Shown: positions 32,551 to 41,094 of the stretch, in pieces
How positions within the stretch are numbered: the first letter of the stretch is position 1
How the letters are laid out: each line of letters starts with the position of its first letter
Assembly (NCBI RefSeq): GCF_028993575.1
Contig: NZ_CP118615.1
Coordinates: forward strand, 1,426,001-1,490,000
Length of the DNA stretch: 64,000 nt
Direction: 5' to 3'
DNA from: Micromonospora cathayae
GTDB lineage: Bacteria > Actinomycetota > Actinomycetes > Mycobacteriales > Micromonosporaceae
The notes under the pieces: model-generated
Databases searched by the model: none
Seen by the model: the letters and a program-made list of their open reading frames with translations, nothing else
What the model was told of the DNA's origin: nothing
Made by a program: the position numbers and the translations under genes

Positions 32551-35304
32551 TCAGCCCGCCGTGGCCGGGGCCAGGCAGAGCACCCGGTCCGCGCCGTTGC
32601 CGGGGAGCACCACGTGCGGCTGGGCCGGGTCGGCGCACTTGCTCTGGTTGTCGACCCGCGACACCACCTTGAACGCGCCCTGGTCGCCGCAGCCGGCGGC
32701 CACCGCGCCGTTGCCGGACTGCTTGACGCAGGAGCCGACCGCCGGGCTGAACGCCGGTGGGTTGTCGGATCCGCCGATCTTGCCGAGCAGCATGAGCAGG
32801 CCGAGCGGGACGACCAGGATGAGGACGGCGGCGGTGAGCACCGCCATCAGCACCCGTCCGTTGCGGACCTTGGGGGCCGGCGGTTCGGCCGGCTTGGCCT
32901 CGGCCGCGTCCGGCTTGAAGGCGTCGAACCGCCCCTGGTCCGCCGGGCCGGCGGCCGAGTCGCCCAGGTCCCACAGCGGGCGCTCCGGCTGGTCCCCGCC
33001 GGGCGGGAAGGCCGCCGGGAAGCCCCGGGTGGCGTCGGCGGAACCGTGGCCCGGCGCCCCGCCGTGGCCGACGGCTCCGCCGCTGACCGGGGCCGCCGCG
33101 CCGCTGAACCGGTCACCGGGGTTATGGGCCGGCTCGCTGTGCGGCTTGGTGCCGTTGACCGGCCGTTGGTTGGTCGCCGGGTCGGCGAAGGAGGGCATGC
33201 CGGGCGGGAAGCTGGGCAGCGCGGGCTGCGGGACCGGCGCGGCAGCCGGCCCGTCACCGAAACCACCCGGCCGGTCCTGCTGGTCGAACCGGTTGCCCGG
33301 TCCGGCGTCGAAACGCTGCTCCGGGCCGTCGAACCGGTCACCAGGCCCGTTGTCGAACCGTCCACCGGGGCCACCGTCGAACGGGTTGCCGTGGCCGCCA
33401 CCGTCGAAGCGTCCACCGGGACGACCGTCGAACGGGCCGCCGGGGCCGTTGTCGAACTGGTCGCCGGGGCGGCCGTCGAACCGGGGCTCAGGGTCGTCGA
33501 AGCGGGTGCCGGGGCCGCCGTCGAACCGGGCTCCCGGCTCGTCGTCGAACCGTCCGCCGGGCTCGTCGTCGAAGCGGTGCGGCTCGGGCTGACCGTCCCC
33601 GTGCTCGGACTGCTCGGGGCGGGACGGGCGGCCGTACACCCGGGGCTGCGGGGCCGGCATCGCCGACGGACGCAGCGCCTGGTCGGTCGGGGGCATCACC
33701 CGGCTGGAGACCGGTACGGAGGCACTGGCCGAGATGCTGCCGCCCGGCTCGCCGCCCCCGCCGGACTCGGGTGAGGTACGCGGGTGCGGGATGGCCGGGG
33801 CGGCAGCGGACTGCGCCTCGGCACCCCAGCCGTCACCGGGCTGCTCGGCCTCGTACCCGCTGTCACGTCCGGCCGGTTCGCCGTACGGGGCGGGCGGGGC
33901 GTAGTCGCCGGCCTGCGCGGCGGCGAGGCTGGCACCCGGTACCCGGGTCTCCTGCGGCGGCAGCGGGACGGCGTTGGCGGGCGAGATGCCCGGCCCGGGG
34001 GCCGGCTGGTACATCGGGCTGCTGTCGGCGCGCGGCGACTCCCAGGCCGGGGCGTTGCCGGACTCCTCGGGGGTGTTGTCGGACGCGGCCTTGCCCCACA
34101 CCTCGTCGGCGGACCACGGCTCGCCCTCCGGCACCGCAGGCCGGGCCGGCACCGCGTCGTCGCCGGAGCGTGCGGGCGGGGCACCCCAGGCCGGTGCGCT
34201 GTCGGCGCGGACCGAGGCGGTGGCCCGGGCGGGCGGCGCGGAGGTCGGCTCGGCGGGCGGCCACGCCTCGGCCGGCCGGGGCTGCTGGGCCGGCGCGTCG
34301 AAGCCGGCCTGCTGCGGCTCGGCCTGCTGTGGCACCGACGCCGCACCCCAGGTGGGGGTCTGCGGTTGCTGGTCCGGCCCGCCCCAGGGCGCGCCGGGGG
34401 CCGGCTCGGAGGAACCCCACGCCGGCTGGGAATCACCCTGCGGCCGGACGCTGGCCGAGCCCCGCGCGCCGGGCGACTGCGGGCCCGACTGCTGGGCCGC
34501 CGGGGCGCTGCCCCAGTCCCCCGGTTGCTGCTGGTCGTTCTGCTGACCCCAGGCGGGCTGCTGTTCCTGCTGGCCCCACGCCGCCGGGGACGGCTGGCCC
34601 GACTGCTCCGCGACCGGCGCGGCACCCCAGGTGGGGGTCTGCGGTTGCTGGTCCGGCCCGTTCCAGGGCGCGCCGGAGGCGGGCTCGGCGGGGGGACCCC
34701 AGGGAGCGGGGGACTGCTGGCCCCGGGCCGACTGCTCGCCGGACGACGGCCAGCCCTGCTGGGCCTGCCCCCGGGCCGGCCAGTTCTGCTGGGGGGAGTC
34801 ACCCTGCGGAGCCCAGCCGCCCGGTTGCGGGGCGTTCGGGGAGTCGTTCTGCCCCCAGGCCGGCTGCGGCGCGCCGGGGCCGTCACCCTGGCCCCAGGCC
34901 GGCTGCTGCGGCGGCACCGGGGCGGCGGCCCAGGCGGCGGTCGGCTGCTGCTGGTCGGCCTGCGGGTCCCAGTTACCGGACGGTGCCTGGTTGCCGGACG
35001 CCGGCTGGCCGGGCTGGCCGCCCCACGGCTGGCCCGGCGGCGGGCCCCACTGGCCCGGCTGCGGCTGCTCACCGGGGGCCTTCCAGCCGACGGTGGGGGG
35101 TGCCTCGCCCGGTGCGCTCCAGGCCGGGGCGGGGGAACTCGGTCGGGCGGCCGGCGGTGGGGGTGCCCAGCCCAGGTCGGGGGCGGCTGTCCCGTACGCC
35201 CGGTCCTGCTGCGCTGACCGGTCGCCGTACGGCGCCGATCCACCGGCGCCCGGCGACACCTCGTCCGGCTCCTGGCCGGGGTGGTGTGGGCCCTCGGACG
35301 TCAT
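32551..35304 (-). CDS. large Pro/Gln/Gly/Trp-rich membrane-anchored protein with LppU-like C-terminal domain
   Basis: 917 residues from the ATG at 35304, which has GGAGGAGG upstream; longer extensions enter non-coding sequence. About 810 N-terminal residues are low complexity: Pro/Gln/Trp-rich repeats ('QPTPTWGAA'-like blocks; 'DQQPQTPTWGAA' occurs twice), a run of about eleven RFDxxPG-type repeats near residues 570-680, then acidic and Pro-rich segments. One membrane helix follows ('VLMAVLTAAVLILVVPLGLL', about 818-840) and a small outside domain of about 70 residues with four Cys ('VGSCVKQSGNGAV', 'AAGCGDQGAFKVVSRVDNQS', 'CADPAQ', 'VLCLAPATAG'). This domain resembles mycobacterial LppU-like domains. 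The cytoplasmic disordered tail suggests a scaffold role, which is inference. Confidence 0.75.
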   Translation of the reverse strand: MTSEGPHHPGQEPDEVSPGAGGSAPYGDRSAQQDRAYGTAAPDLGWAPPPPAARPSSPAPAWSAPGEAPPTVGWKAPGEQPQPGQWGPPPGQPWGGQPGQPASGNQAPSGNWDPQADQQQPTAAWAAAPVPPQQPAWGQGDGPGAPQPAWGQNDSPNAPQPGGWAPQGDSPQQNWPARGQAQQGWPSSGEQSARGQQSPAPWGPPAEPASGAPWNGPDQQPQTPTWGAAPVAEQSGQPSPAAWGQQEQQPAWGQQNDQQQPGDWGSAPAAQQSGPQSPGARGSASVRPQGDSQPAWGSSEPAPGAPWGGPDQQPQTPTWGAASVPQQAEPQQAGFDAPAQQPRPAEAWPPAEPTSAPPARATASVRADSAPAWGAPPARSGDDAVPARPAVPEGEPWSADEVWGKAASDNTPEESGNAPAWESPRADSSPMYQPAPGPGISPANAVPLPPQETRVPGASLAAAQAGDYAPPAPYGEPAGRDSGYEAEQPGDGWGAEAQSAAAPAIPHPRTSPESGGGGEPGGSISASASVPVSSRVMPPTDQALRPSAMPAPQPRVYGRPSRPEQSEHGDGQPEPHRFDDEPGGRFDDEPGARFDGGPGTRFDDPEPRFDGRPGDQFDNGPGGPFDGRPGGRFDGGGHGNPFDGGPGGRFDNGPGDRFDGPEQRFDAGPGNRFDQQDRPGGFGDGPAAAPVPQPALPSFPPGMPSFADPATNQRPVNGTKPHSEPAHNPGDRFSGAAAPVSGGAVGHGGAPGHGSADATRGFPAAFPPGGDQPERPLWDLGDSAAGPADQGRFDAFKPDAAEAKPAEPPAPKVRNGRVLMAVLTAAVLILVVPLGLLMLLGKIGGSDNPPAFSPAVGSCVKQSGNGAVAAGCGDQGAFKVVSRVDNQSKCADPAQPHVVLPGNGADRVLCLAPATAG
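33268..33588 (-). repeat. RFDxxPG-coding repeat array
   Basis: About eleven degenerate 21-27-bp units built on gtcgaaccg/ccgg(c)ctc encode RFDDEPG, RFDGGPG, RFDDPEP, RFDGRPG, QFDNGPG, PFDGRPG, RFDGGGH, PFDGGPG, RFDNGPG, RFDGPEQ and RFDAGPG. They lie in the cytoplasmic part of the 917-residue protein. Confidence 0.85.
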
Positions 35305-35650
35305 GGCTGCGCCTCCTCCATCACATGTCGGCCGCCGACGCCGATCGGGTGCCGTCGGCTTGGTTGCCGGCCTAGCCGGCTGACCGGCCGTGCCGCGCTC
35401 CCCGCACCGTATCCGGTGGCCGCCCGGGGTGACCGGGGAGCACCGATCGTCACTCCCTGTCGCCGTGCGGTGTCGAGCAGTTTCTATCTGCCCGAGCCCC
35501 GTCGGCAGGGGACGGTGACGACCGTGCCCCACCGTACCGGGCGCGCCCACATAGGTGGAATCCCGGTGCCAGACGGGGTGAAACGCCGACGGCCCACCCG
35601 GAGGACCGGGTGGGCCGTCGATCTGGAGGAGGTGAGGAAAGTCTGCTGCG
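35305..35650. other. gene-free region between the 917-residue protein and the 47-residue gene
   Basis: No convincing coding region. The only structure is the terminator at 35587-35620; the promoter of the minus-strand gene at 35304 should also lie here. Confidence 0.5.
35587..35620 (-). terminator. terminator of the 47-residue protein gene
   Basis: Perfect 15-base arms (cgacggcccacccgg / ccgggtgggccgtcg) with a 4-nt loop, 30 nt past the minus-strand stop. Confidence 0.85.
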
Positions 35651-35794
35651 TCAGCGCATGCTGATGTGACGCTGGGCGATGGCGAGGATCTCGTCGCGGA
35701 CCGCGGGCGAGTTGGCGGAACGCAGCGCGTGCTCGATGGCACGGGCGCGGCGGTTGGCGTCGCGGCGGTTGCGGATTCGCTCGATCATGCTCAT
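35651..35794 (-). CDS. small basic helical protein, 47 residues
   Basis: ATG at 35794 with a near-perfect AGGAGGAG 7 nt upstream; stop at 35651-35653. The product starts 'MSMIERIRNRRDANRRARAI' and ends 'SPAVRDEILAIAQRHISMR'. It is strongly basic and predicted helical. Good codon use, a strong ribosome-binding site and its own terminator support a real gene despite its size. Small proteins of this look recur in actinobacterial genomes as far as I recall; the function is unknown. Confidence 0.8.
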   Translation of the reverse strand: MSMIERIRNRRDANRRARAIEHALRSANSPAVRDEILAIAQRHISMR

Positions 35795-35954
35795 GGGTCT
35801 CTCCTCCTGGCTATTCGGTTGTCAGCCCGTCGTGTCTCCATTCAAGCGCACATCCGCGCCGAACGCCATTGATTCTTAGGTGAGCTGAGACACCCGCCTA
35901 AGGATCGAAGGTGAAGGGCTGGTTGAGCCGAGGTTTCTCTTGAGCCAACGGTAA

Positions 35955-35992
35955 CGGCCGGTGTGCCGGGAGTTACCCCGGCGCACCGGCCG
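35955..35992 (-). terminator. terminator of the 2-oxoacid dehydrogenase operon
   Basis: Arms cggccggtgtgccgggg-like, 16-17 bases with one mismatch (cggccggtgtgccggg / cccggcgcaccggccg), 18 nt past the E2 stop on the minus strand. Confidence 0.85.
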
Positions 35993-36009
35993 TGTCGGCT
36001 ATCCGTCCC

Positions 36010-37539
36010 TCACGTCCAGGCGAGCAGCGCCGCCTCCGGATCGGTGAGGAAGTCCCCGATGTCACGCAGGAACTTCGAACCCAGCTCCCCGTCGATGATC
36101 CGGTGGTCGAAGGAGAGACCCAGCGTGGTCACCTGACGCGGCCGGACCTTGCCCTTGTGCACCCAGGGCATCTCCCGGACCGCGCCGAACGCCAGGATCG
36201 CCGACTCGCCCGGCGGCAGGATCGGCGTACCGGTGTCCACCCCGAACACACCGACGTTGGTGATGGTCAGCGTGCCGCCGGACATGTCCGCCGGGGACGT
36301 CTTCCCCGCCTTGGCCGTCTGCACCAGCGCGGTCATCGCGTCGGCCAGCCCACGCAGCGAGAGCCGCCCGGCGTCCTTGATGTTCGGCACGATCAGGCCG
36401 CGTTCGGTGGCCGCCGCGATGCCCAGGTTGACGTACTCCTTGACGACGATCTCGTCGCCGGCCCAGGTCGAGTTGACCATCGGGTGCCGCTGGACGGCCA
36501 GCAGCACCGCCTTGGCGACCAGCAGCAGCGGCGAGACCCGGACGTCCCGCCACTCACGCCTGGCGCGCAGCCGGTCCAGGGCCTTCATCGCCCGGGTCAC
36601 GTCGACGGTCAGGAACTCCGTCACGTGCGGGGCGGTGAACGCCGAGCGGGACATGTTCTCGGCGGTGAGCTTGCGTACCCCCTTGACCGGGATGCGCTGC
36701 TCGCGGTCCGCGCCGAAGCGGGCGGCGGAGGTGGCCGCCGGGGCCGACGTGGTCACCGTGAGCGGCTCGGCCACCGCCGGGGCTGCGGCGGCCCGCTGGA
36801 CGTCCTCCCGGGTGATCGAGCCCAGCGGACCCGAACCGGTCAGCGCGGCCAGGTCGACGCCCAGGTCCTTCGCCAGCTTGCGGACCGGCGGCTTGGCGAG
36901 CACCGGCCCGCCGACCCGCCCGTTGCCGTTCACCGGCACGGCGACCGTCGGAGTGGCGACCACCGGCGCGGTGGCCGGCGACGCGGCGACCGGCGCGGGC
37001 GCGGCGGGAACGGCGACCGGCGCGGGCGCGGGTGCGGCCGGAGCGGCCACCGGGGCCGCCGACTGGGCGGGTACCGGGGTGGACTTGCGTGGCCGGCGCT
37101 TCGCGGCCGTGGTACGCGGGCCGTAGCCGACCAGCACCGCCGTCCGCCCGCCCGGGGCCGGCCCACCGATCAGGCCCGGCTCGACCGCGCCCTCGGCCGG
37201 CGCGACCTGCACCGCCGCCAGCGACGCCGCCGACGGGGTGGGCAGCTCGCCGCTCGGCGTACCGGTCGTCGACTGCTCCAGCGGCCCGGCCCCCGGGTCG
37301 GTGTCGATCGCGATGATCGGCGTACCGACCTCGACCGTCGAGCCCTCCGGGTGGAAGATCGCCTGCACCTGCCCGGCCCACTTCGCCGGGATCTCCACCG
37401 CCGCCTTGGCCGTCTCGACCTCGACGATCGGCTGGTTCAGCTCGATGACGTCGCCCACCTTGACCAACCAGGCGAGGATCTCGCCCTCGGTCAGCCCTTC
37501 GCCCAGGTCGGGCAGGTTGAACTCCTTGATCCGCGACAT
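36010..37539 (-). CDS. bkdC: 2-oxoacid dehydrogenase E2, dihydrolipoyl acyltransferase
   Basis: A 509-residue E2 subunit. One N-terminal lipoyl domain (about 1-80; 'KEFNLPDLGEGLTEGEILAW', lipoylated Lys in 'VETAKAAVEIP'), an Ala/Pro-rich linker, a peripheral subunit-binding domain ('VRKLAKDLGVDLAALTGSGP', 'GSITREDV') and the C-terminal acyltransferase core ending with active-site 'SFDHRIIDGELGSKFL' (His and Asp-Gly). It transfers the acyl group to CoA at the core of the complex. It is last of the E1alpha-E1beta-E2 operon, 5 nt after E1beta. Branched-chain specificity is inferred from the E1 sequences. No E3 gene lies here. Confidence 0.9.
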   Translation of the reverse strand: MSRIKEFNLPDLGEGLTEGEILAWLVKVGDVIELNQPIVEVETAKAAVEIPAKWAGQVQAIFHPEGSTVEVGTPIIAIDTDPGAGPLEQSTTGTPSGELPTPSAASLAAVQVAPAEGAVEPGLIGGPAPGGRTAVLVGYGPRTTAAKRRPRKSTPVPAQSAAPVAAPAAPAPAPVAVPAAPAPVAASPATAPVVATPTVAVPVNGNGRVGGPVLAKPPVRKLAKDLGVDLAALTGSGPLGSITREDVQRAAAAPAVAEPLTVTTSAPAATSAARFGADREQRIPVKGVRKLTAENMSRSAFTAPHVTEFLTVDVTRAMKALDRLRARREWRDVRVSPLLLVAKAVLLAVQRHPMVNSTWAGDEIVVKEYVNLGIAAATERGLIVPNIKDAGRLSLRGLADAMTALVQTAKAGKTSPADMSGGTLTITNVGVFGVDTGTPILPPGESAILAFGAVREMPWVHKGKVRPRQVTTLGLSFDHRIIDGELGSKFLRDIGDFLTDPEAALLAWT

Positions 37540-37544
37540 GCCGC

Positions 37545-38534
37545 TCACCAGCCGAACGCGCGGTCGACGGCGTCGAGCACCCGGTCCAGGTCGGGCAGGT
37601 ACTCCTCCTCCACCCGGGCCGCCGGGTAGGGGGTGTCGTAGCCGGTCACCCGCAGCACCGGGGCCTCCAGGGAGTAGAAGCACTCCTCGGTGACCCGGGC
37701 CGCGATCTCCGCGCCCAGCCCCAGGTTGCCCGGGGCCTCGTGCACCACCACGCACCGGCCGGTACGGCGCACCGACTCGAACACCGGGGCCAGGTCCAGC
37801 GGGGAGAGCGTGCGCAGGTCGACGACCTCCAGCTCCCGGCCGTCCTCGGCGGCGGCCGTCGCCGCGTCCAGGCAGGTCCGCACCATCGGGCCGTACGCGA
37901 GCACGGTCGCGGCCGTGCCGGGCCGGACCACCCGGGCCGCGTGCAGCGGGTACGCCTGGTCCAGCGGGGCGTCCAGCTCCACCGGCCCCTTCTCCCAGTA
38001 CCGCCGCTTCGGCTCCAGGAACACGATCGGGTCGTCCGAGGCGATGGCCTGCTGGATCATCACGTACGCGTCCTGCGGGTTGGCGCAGGAGACCACCTTC
38101 AACCCGGCGGTGTGCGCGAAATACGCCTCCGGCGACTCGGAGTGGTGCTCCACCGCGCCGATCCCACCCCCGTACGGGATGCGGATCACCATCGGGATGC
38201 TGAGCTTGCCGCGCGAGCGGTAGTGCATCTTCGCCACCTGCGACACGATCTGGTCGTACGCGGGGTAGACGAAGCCGTCGAACTGGATCTCGCAGACCGG
38301 CCGGTACCCCCGGATGGCCAGGCCGACCGCGGTACCGATGATCCCGGACTCGGCCAGCGGGGTGTCGATCACCCGCTGGTCGCCGAAGTCCTTCTGGAGC
38401 CCGTCGGTGATCCGGAACACACCGCCGAGCTTGCCGACGTCCTCGCCCATGATCACGACCTTGGGGTCGTTCTCCAGGGCCCGGCGCAGGCCGGTGTTGA
38501 GGGCCTTGCCGAGGGTGAGCGTCTCCGTGGTCAT
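37545..38534 (-). CDS. bkdB: 2-oxoacid dehydrogenase E1 beta subunit (branched-chain type)
   Basis: A 329-residue E1beta. Motifs 'TLGKALNTGLRRALENDPKV', 'MGEDVGKLGGVFRITDGLQK', 'DTPLAESGIIGTAVGLAIRG', 'EIQFDGFVYPAYDQIVSQVA', 'RIPYGGGIGAVEHHSESPEA' and 'VVDLRTLSPLD' are characteristic of BCKDH/pyruvate-type beta subunits. It forms the heterotetramer with E1alpha that decarboxylates 2-oxoacids using thiamine diphosphate. ATG overlaps the E1alpha stop (ATGA). In actinobacteria such operons feed branched-chain fatty acid and polyketide precursors. Confidence 0.93.
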   Translation of the reverse strand: MTTETLTLGKALNTGLRRALENDPKVVIMGEDVGKLGGVFRITDGLQKDFGDQRVIDTPLAESGIIGTAVGLAIRGYRPVCEIQFDGFVYPAYDQIVSQVAKMHYRSRGKLSIPMVIRIPYGGGIGAVEHHSESPEAYFAHTAGLKVVSCANPQDAYVMIQQAIASDDPIVFLEPKRRYWEKGPVELDAPLDQAYPLHAARVVRPGTAATVLAYGPMVRTCLDAATAAAEDGRELEVVDLRTLSPLDLAPVFESVRRTGRCVVVHEAPGNLGLGAEIAARVTEECFYSLEAPVLRVTGYDTPYPAARVEEEYLPDLDRVLDAVDRAFGW

Positions 38535-39721
38535 CAGTGCCCACTCCCCTCGAACGACGCCTGGTACCTCGCGAACTGCGCCCGCTGCTCGTCCAGCTCC
38601 GGCGAGCCGCCCGGGTAGACGTGGTCGAACATGGTCACCGGCTCCGGGTCCGGCATCGCCAGCACCCGCTCCCGCAGGTGCACCGACTCGGCCTTCGCCT
38701 GCTCGTCCACGGACGCGAAGAAGTCCGCGTCGGCGAGCTGCTGCTTCTCCAGGAACGCCTTCATCCGGGCGATCGGGTCCTTGGCCTGCCAGGCCTCGAC
38801 CTCGCTGGCGATCCGGTACCGGGTCGGGTCGTCGGAGGTGGTGTGCGCCCCCATCCGGTAGGTGTACGCCTCGATCAGGCTCGGGCCCTGCCCGTGCCGG
38901 GCGTTGTCCAGCGCGTGCCGGGTCACCGCGTACGTGGCGAGCACGTCGTTGCCGTCCACCCGTACGCCCGGGAAGCCGAAACCGGCGGCCCGGCGGTACA
39001 GCGGGACGCGGGTCTGCCGCTCCAGCGGCTCCGAGATCGCGTACTGGTTGTTCTGGCAGAAGAAGACCAGCGGCGCGTTGAACACGCTGGACCAGACGAA
39101 CGCCTCGTTCACGTCGCCCTGGCTGGTGGCACCGTCACCGAAGTAGGCGATCACCGCCTCGCCGTCGTCGCCGCCGGTCTTGCCGTCCATGGCGACGCCC
39201 ATCGCGTACCCGGTCGCGTGCAGGGTCTGCGCCCCGATCACGATCGTGTACATGTTGAACTTGAACTCGTTCGGGTCCCAGCCGCCCTGGTCGACGCCGC
39301 GGAAGAGACCGAGCGGCATGATCGGGTCGATGCCCCGGCAGTAGAGGACGCCGTGCTCCCGGTACGTCGGGAAGGCCATGTCCTGGGTACGCAGCGCCCG
39401 CCCGGAGCCGACCTGGGCCGCCTCCTGACCGAGCAGGCTCGCCCACAGGCCCAGCTCACCCTGGCGTTGCAGGGCGGTCGCCTCGGCGTCCAGCTTCCGT
39501 ACCAGCACCAGGTCCCGGTAGAGGCCGCGGTACTCGTCGTCGGTGAAGTCGACGCGGTACTCGACGCCGTCCGGGCCGGTGACGCTGTCGATCCGCTCCC
39601 CTTCCGGGGTGAGCAGCTGCACCAGTTCCGGGTCGCCGGCACCCTTCGCCGTGGTCCGCTTCGACCTGGGTGCGGCGCGTCTGCCGCGGGTGGTGGTGAC
39701 CCCGGGGTCGCCCTTTGCCAT
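38534..39721 (-). CDS. bkdA: 2-oxoacid dehydrogenase E1 alpha subunit (branched-chain type)
   Basis: A 395-residue E1alpha with a Lys/Arg-rich N-terminal tail ('RGRRAAPRSKRTTAKG'). The ThDP motif is 'IAYFGDGATSQGDVNEAFVW' running to 'FFCQNNQYAIS'; 'LGQEAAQVGSGRAL', 'YREHGVLYCRGIDP', 'GFPGVRVDGNDVLAT' and 'YRMGAHTTSDDPTRYR' are typical of branched-chain 2-oxoacid E1alpha. First gene of the operon; ATG with GGGAGAG upstream. A pyruvate specificity cannot be excluded by eye. The 575-bp region upstream has repeats and a palindrome but no gene. Confidence 0.92.
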   Translation of the reverse strand: MAKGDPGVTTTRGRRAAPRSKRTTAKGAGDPELVQLLTPEGERIDSVTGPDGVEYRVDFTDDEYRGLYRDLVLVRKLDAEATALQRQGELGLWASLLGQEAAQVGSGRALRTQDMAFPTYREHGVLYCRGIDPIMPLGLFRGVDQGGWDPNEFKFNMYTIVIGAQTLHATGYAMGVAMDGKTGGDDGEAVIAYFGDGATSQGDVNEAFVWSSVFNAPLVFFCQNNQYAISEPLERQTRVPLYRRAAGFGFPGVRVDGNDVLATYAVTRHALDNARHGQGPSLIEAYTYRMGAHTTSDDPTRYRIASEVEAWQAKDPIARMKAFLEKQQLADADFFASVDEQAKAESVHLRERVLAMPDPEPVTMFDHVYPGGSPELDEQRAQFARYQASFEGSGH

Positions 39722-40042
39722 CCGTCTCTCCCTGTCATGTCTGCGTCGGCACCGGGGATTGCCCGGCCGCGCAACTCGTGCGCCCGCCCGGCAGGTGCCG
39801 GGAGGTCTCCTGGCAGCCGCGCCTGGCCCCTTTGTGGGGGTTGCCGTGCGGCGTGAGCCGGATTCTGGCCGAACCCGGTTCGGGAGCGCCGGCAGCCGAC
39901 CGCGCCTGTCGCGGGGTACGCGAAGACACGGCTGCGTCGCCGTCGTAGGTCCATCCTCGCAGAGGAGGTGAGCGGGCCCACACCACGCCCGCCCCGATCA
40001 GCGGACAGCTGTCGGATTCCCGGCTTCCGGACGACCCGTCCG

Positions 40043-40125
40043 GCCTGGTCGGGGCGGTCCGGGCCGGGTGCTCCGGGCGGCCGATTCAGCCTGGTCGGGG
40101 CGGTCCGGCCGGGTGCTCCGGGCGG
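40043..40125. repeat. two 37-38-bp direct repeats
   Basis: gcctggtcggggcggtccgg-(g)ccgggtgctccgggcgg occurs at 40043-40080 and again at 40089-40125, differing by one inserted base. Confidence 0.85.
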
Positions 40126-40192
40126 GCGGCCCCGACCGGCGGGGCAAAAGGTGTGTCGACACGCTGTACGGGGGTGGCGGACTCAGCGTGAC

Positions 40193-40209
40193 TGGTTCAG
40201 GCTGAACCA
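40193..40209. promoter_or_regulatory. palindrome tggttcag-g-ctgaacca, candidate operator
   Basis: Perfect 8-bp arms around one base, about 90 nt upstream of the GTG of the proline-rich protein, close to 'cgtaaaaagtg', an AT-rich patch that could be its -10 region. Confidence 0.5.
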
Positions 40210-40296
40210 GGGGAGAAGGTCGTAAAAAGTGTGGCTCGTCCGGTTGCCTTTCCGGACCGACCCCGTACCCGGCCGGAGCGAGCGAGGAGTCCGTAG

Positions 40297-40977
40297 GTGT
40301 CCGAGAGCGACGGTCCCAGTCCTCCGCTGCTCGGTCGGCACCGTGCTCCGGGAGGGGAGGTCGGCTACCGCCGGCTCGTCGGCGCGCACCGGGCCTCGGG
40401 GGCACCCGGCCCGACCCGGGGGTACCTCTTCACCGTCGCCCTGCTCGCCGGCACCGCCTCCATGCCGATCATCGCCGCGCTCAGCGCCGGGTCGGCCACC
40501 GTCGGCGGCACCAGCCCGCCGGGCACCAACACCCCGTTCATCCCGACACCCTCGCGGGGCCCGGTGGTGATCACCTCACCCGGCGGGCCACGGTCGACGG
40601 TGCCGCCGACCGCCCCGTCCGGCACCGCCAGTCGATCCCCGGCCGTCCCGGGGTACCCGACCTCCGTGCCCGGCCCGGACGGCGTACCGCCGCCGTGGCC
40701 GCGGCCCCCGGCGCCGTCTGGGCCGGCCCCCACCCGGCCGGCCACGCCCCGACCGACCCCGACGCCCCGACCGACCCCGACCCCCGGCCCGACCTCGGCA
40801 CCCTCCCCGACCGTCGTGCCCGTACCGGGCCAGCCGTCCACCCCGGCGCCGACCCCCTCCGCCACCCGGCCCTACCGGCCGGAGCGCCCGGTGCCACCGG
40901 TGTCGCCCAGACCAACCTGGCCGTCCCGGTCGACCCACGGTGCCACCGTCGCCGCCCCCGTCCCGGCGGTACGGTGA
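40297..40977 (+). CDS. proline/threonine-rich membrane-anchored hypothetical protein
   Basis: A 226-residue protein. After a 44-residue N-terminal region one membrane or signal segment occurs ('YLFTVALLAGTASMPIIAAL'), and the remaining 160 residues are Pro/Thr/Ser-rich ('PRPTPTPRPTPTPGPTSAPS'). It is predicted to be wall-spanning or secreted and disordered. GTG with GAGGAG 7 nt upstream. The function is unknown. Codon usage and a good ribosome-binding site support it. Confidence 0.65.
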   Translation: MSESDGPSPPLLGRHRAPGGEVGYRRLVGAHRASGAPGPTRGYLFTVALLAGTASMPIIAALSAGSATVGGTSPPGTNTPFIPTPSRGPVVITSPGGPRSTVPPTAPSGTASRSPAVPGYPTSVPGPDGVPPPWPRPPAPSGPAPTRPATPRPTPTPRPTPTPGPTSAPSPTVVPVPGQPSTPAPTPSATRPYRPERPVPPVSPRPTWPSRSTHGATVAAPVPAVR

Positions 40978-41094
40978 CCGCCGGCCTGATCCGGCCCGGC
41001 TACGGCCGGTGGCTGGCCAGGGACGCGGCACCGGCCGCAGCCGGGGCAGCCACCGGAGGCACCGGATGTCCCCGGACCGGACCCGCCGGGCGGC

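Larger units (their letters stand above)
39722..40296. other. 575-bp divergent intergenic region
   Basis: No coding region is supported. It holds the promoter of the 2-oxoacid dehydrogenase operon on the minus strand, a pair of 37-38-bp direct repeats (40043, 40089), a palindrome at 40193-40209 and the promoter of the proline-rich protein on the plus strand. Confidence 0.5.
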
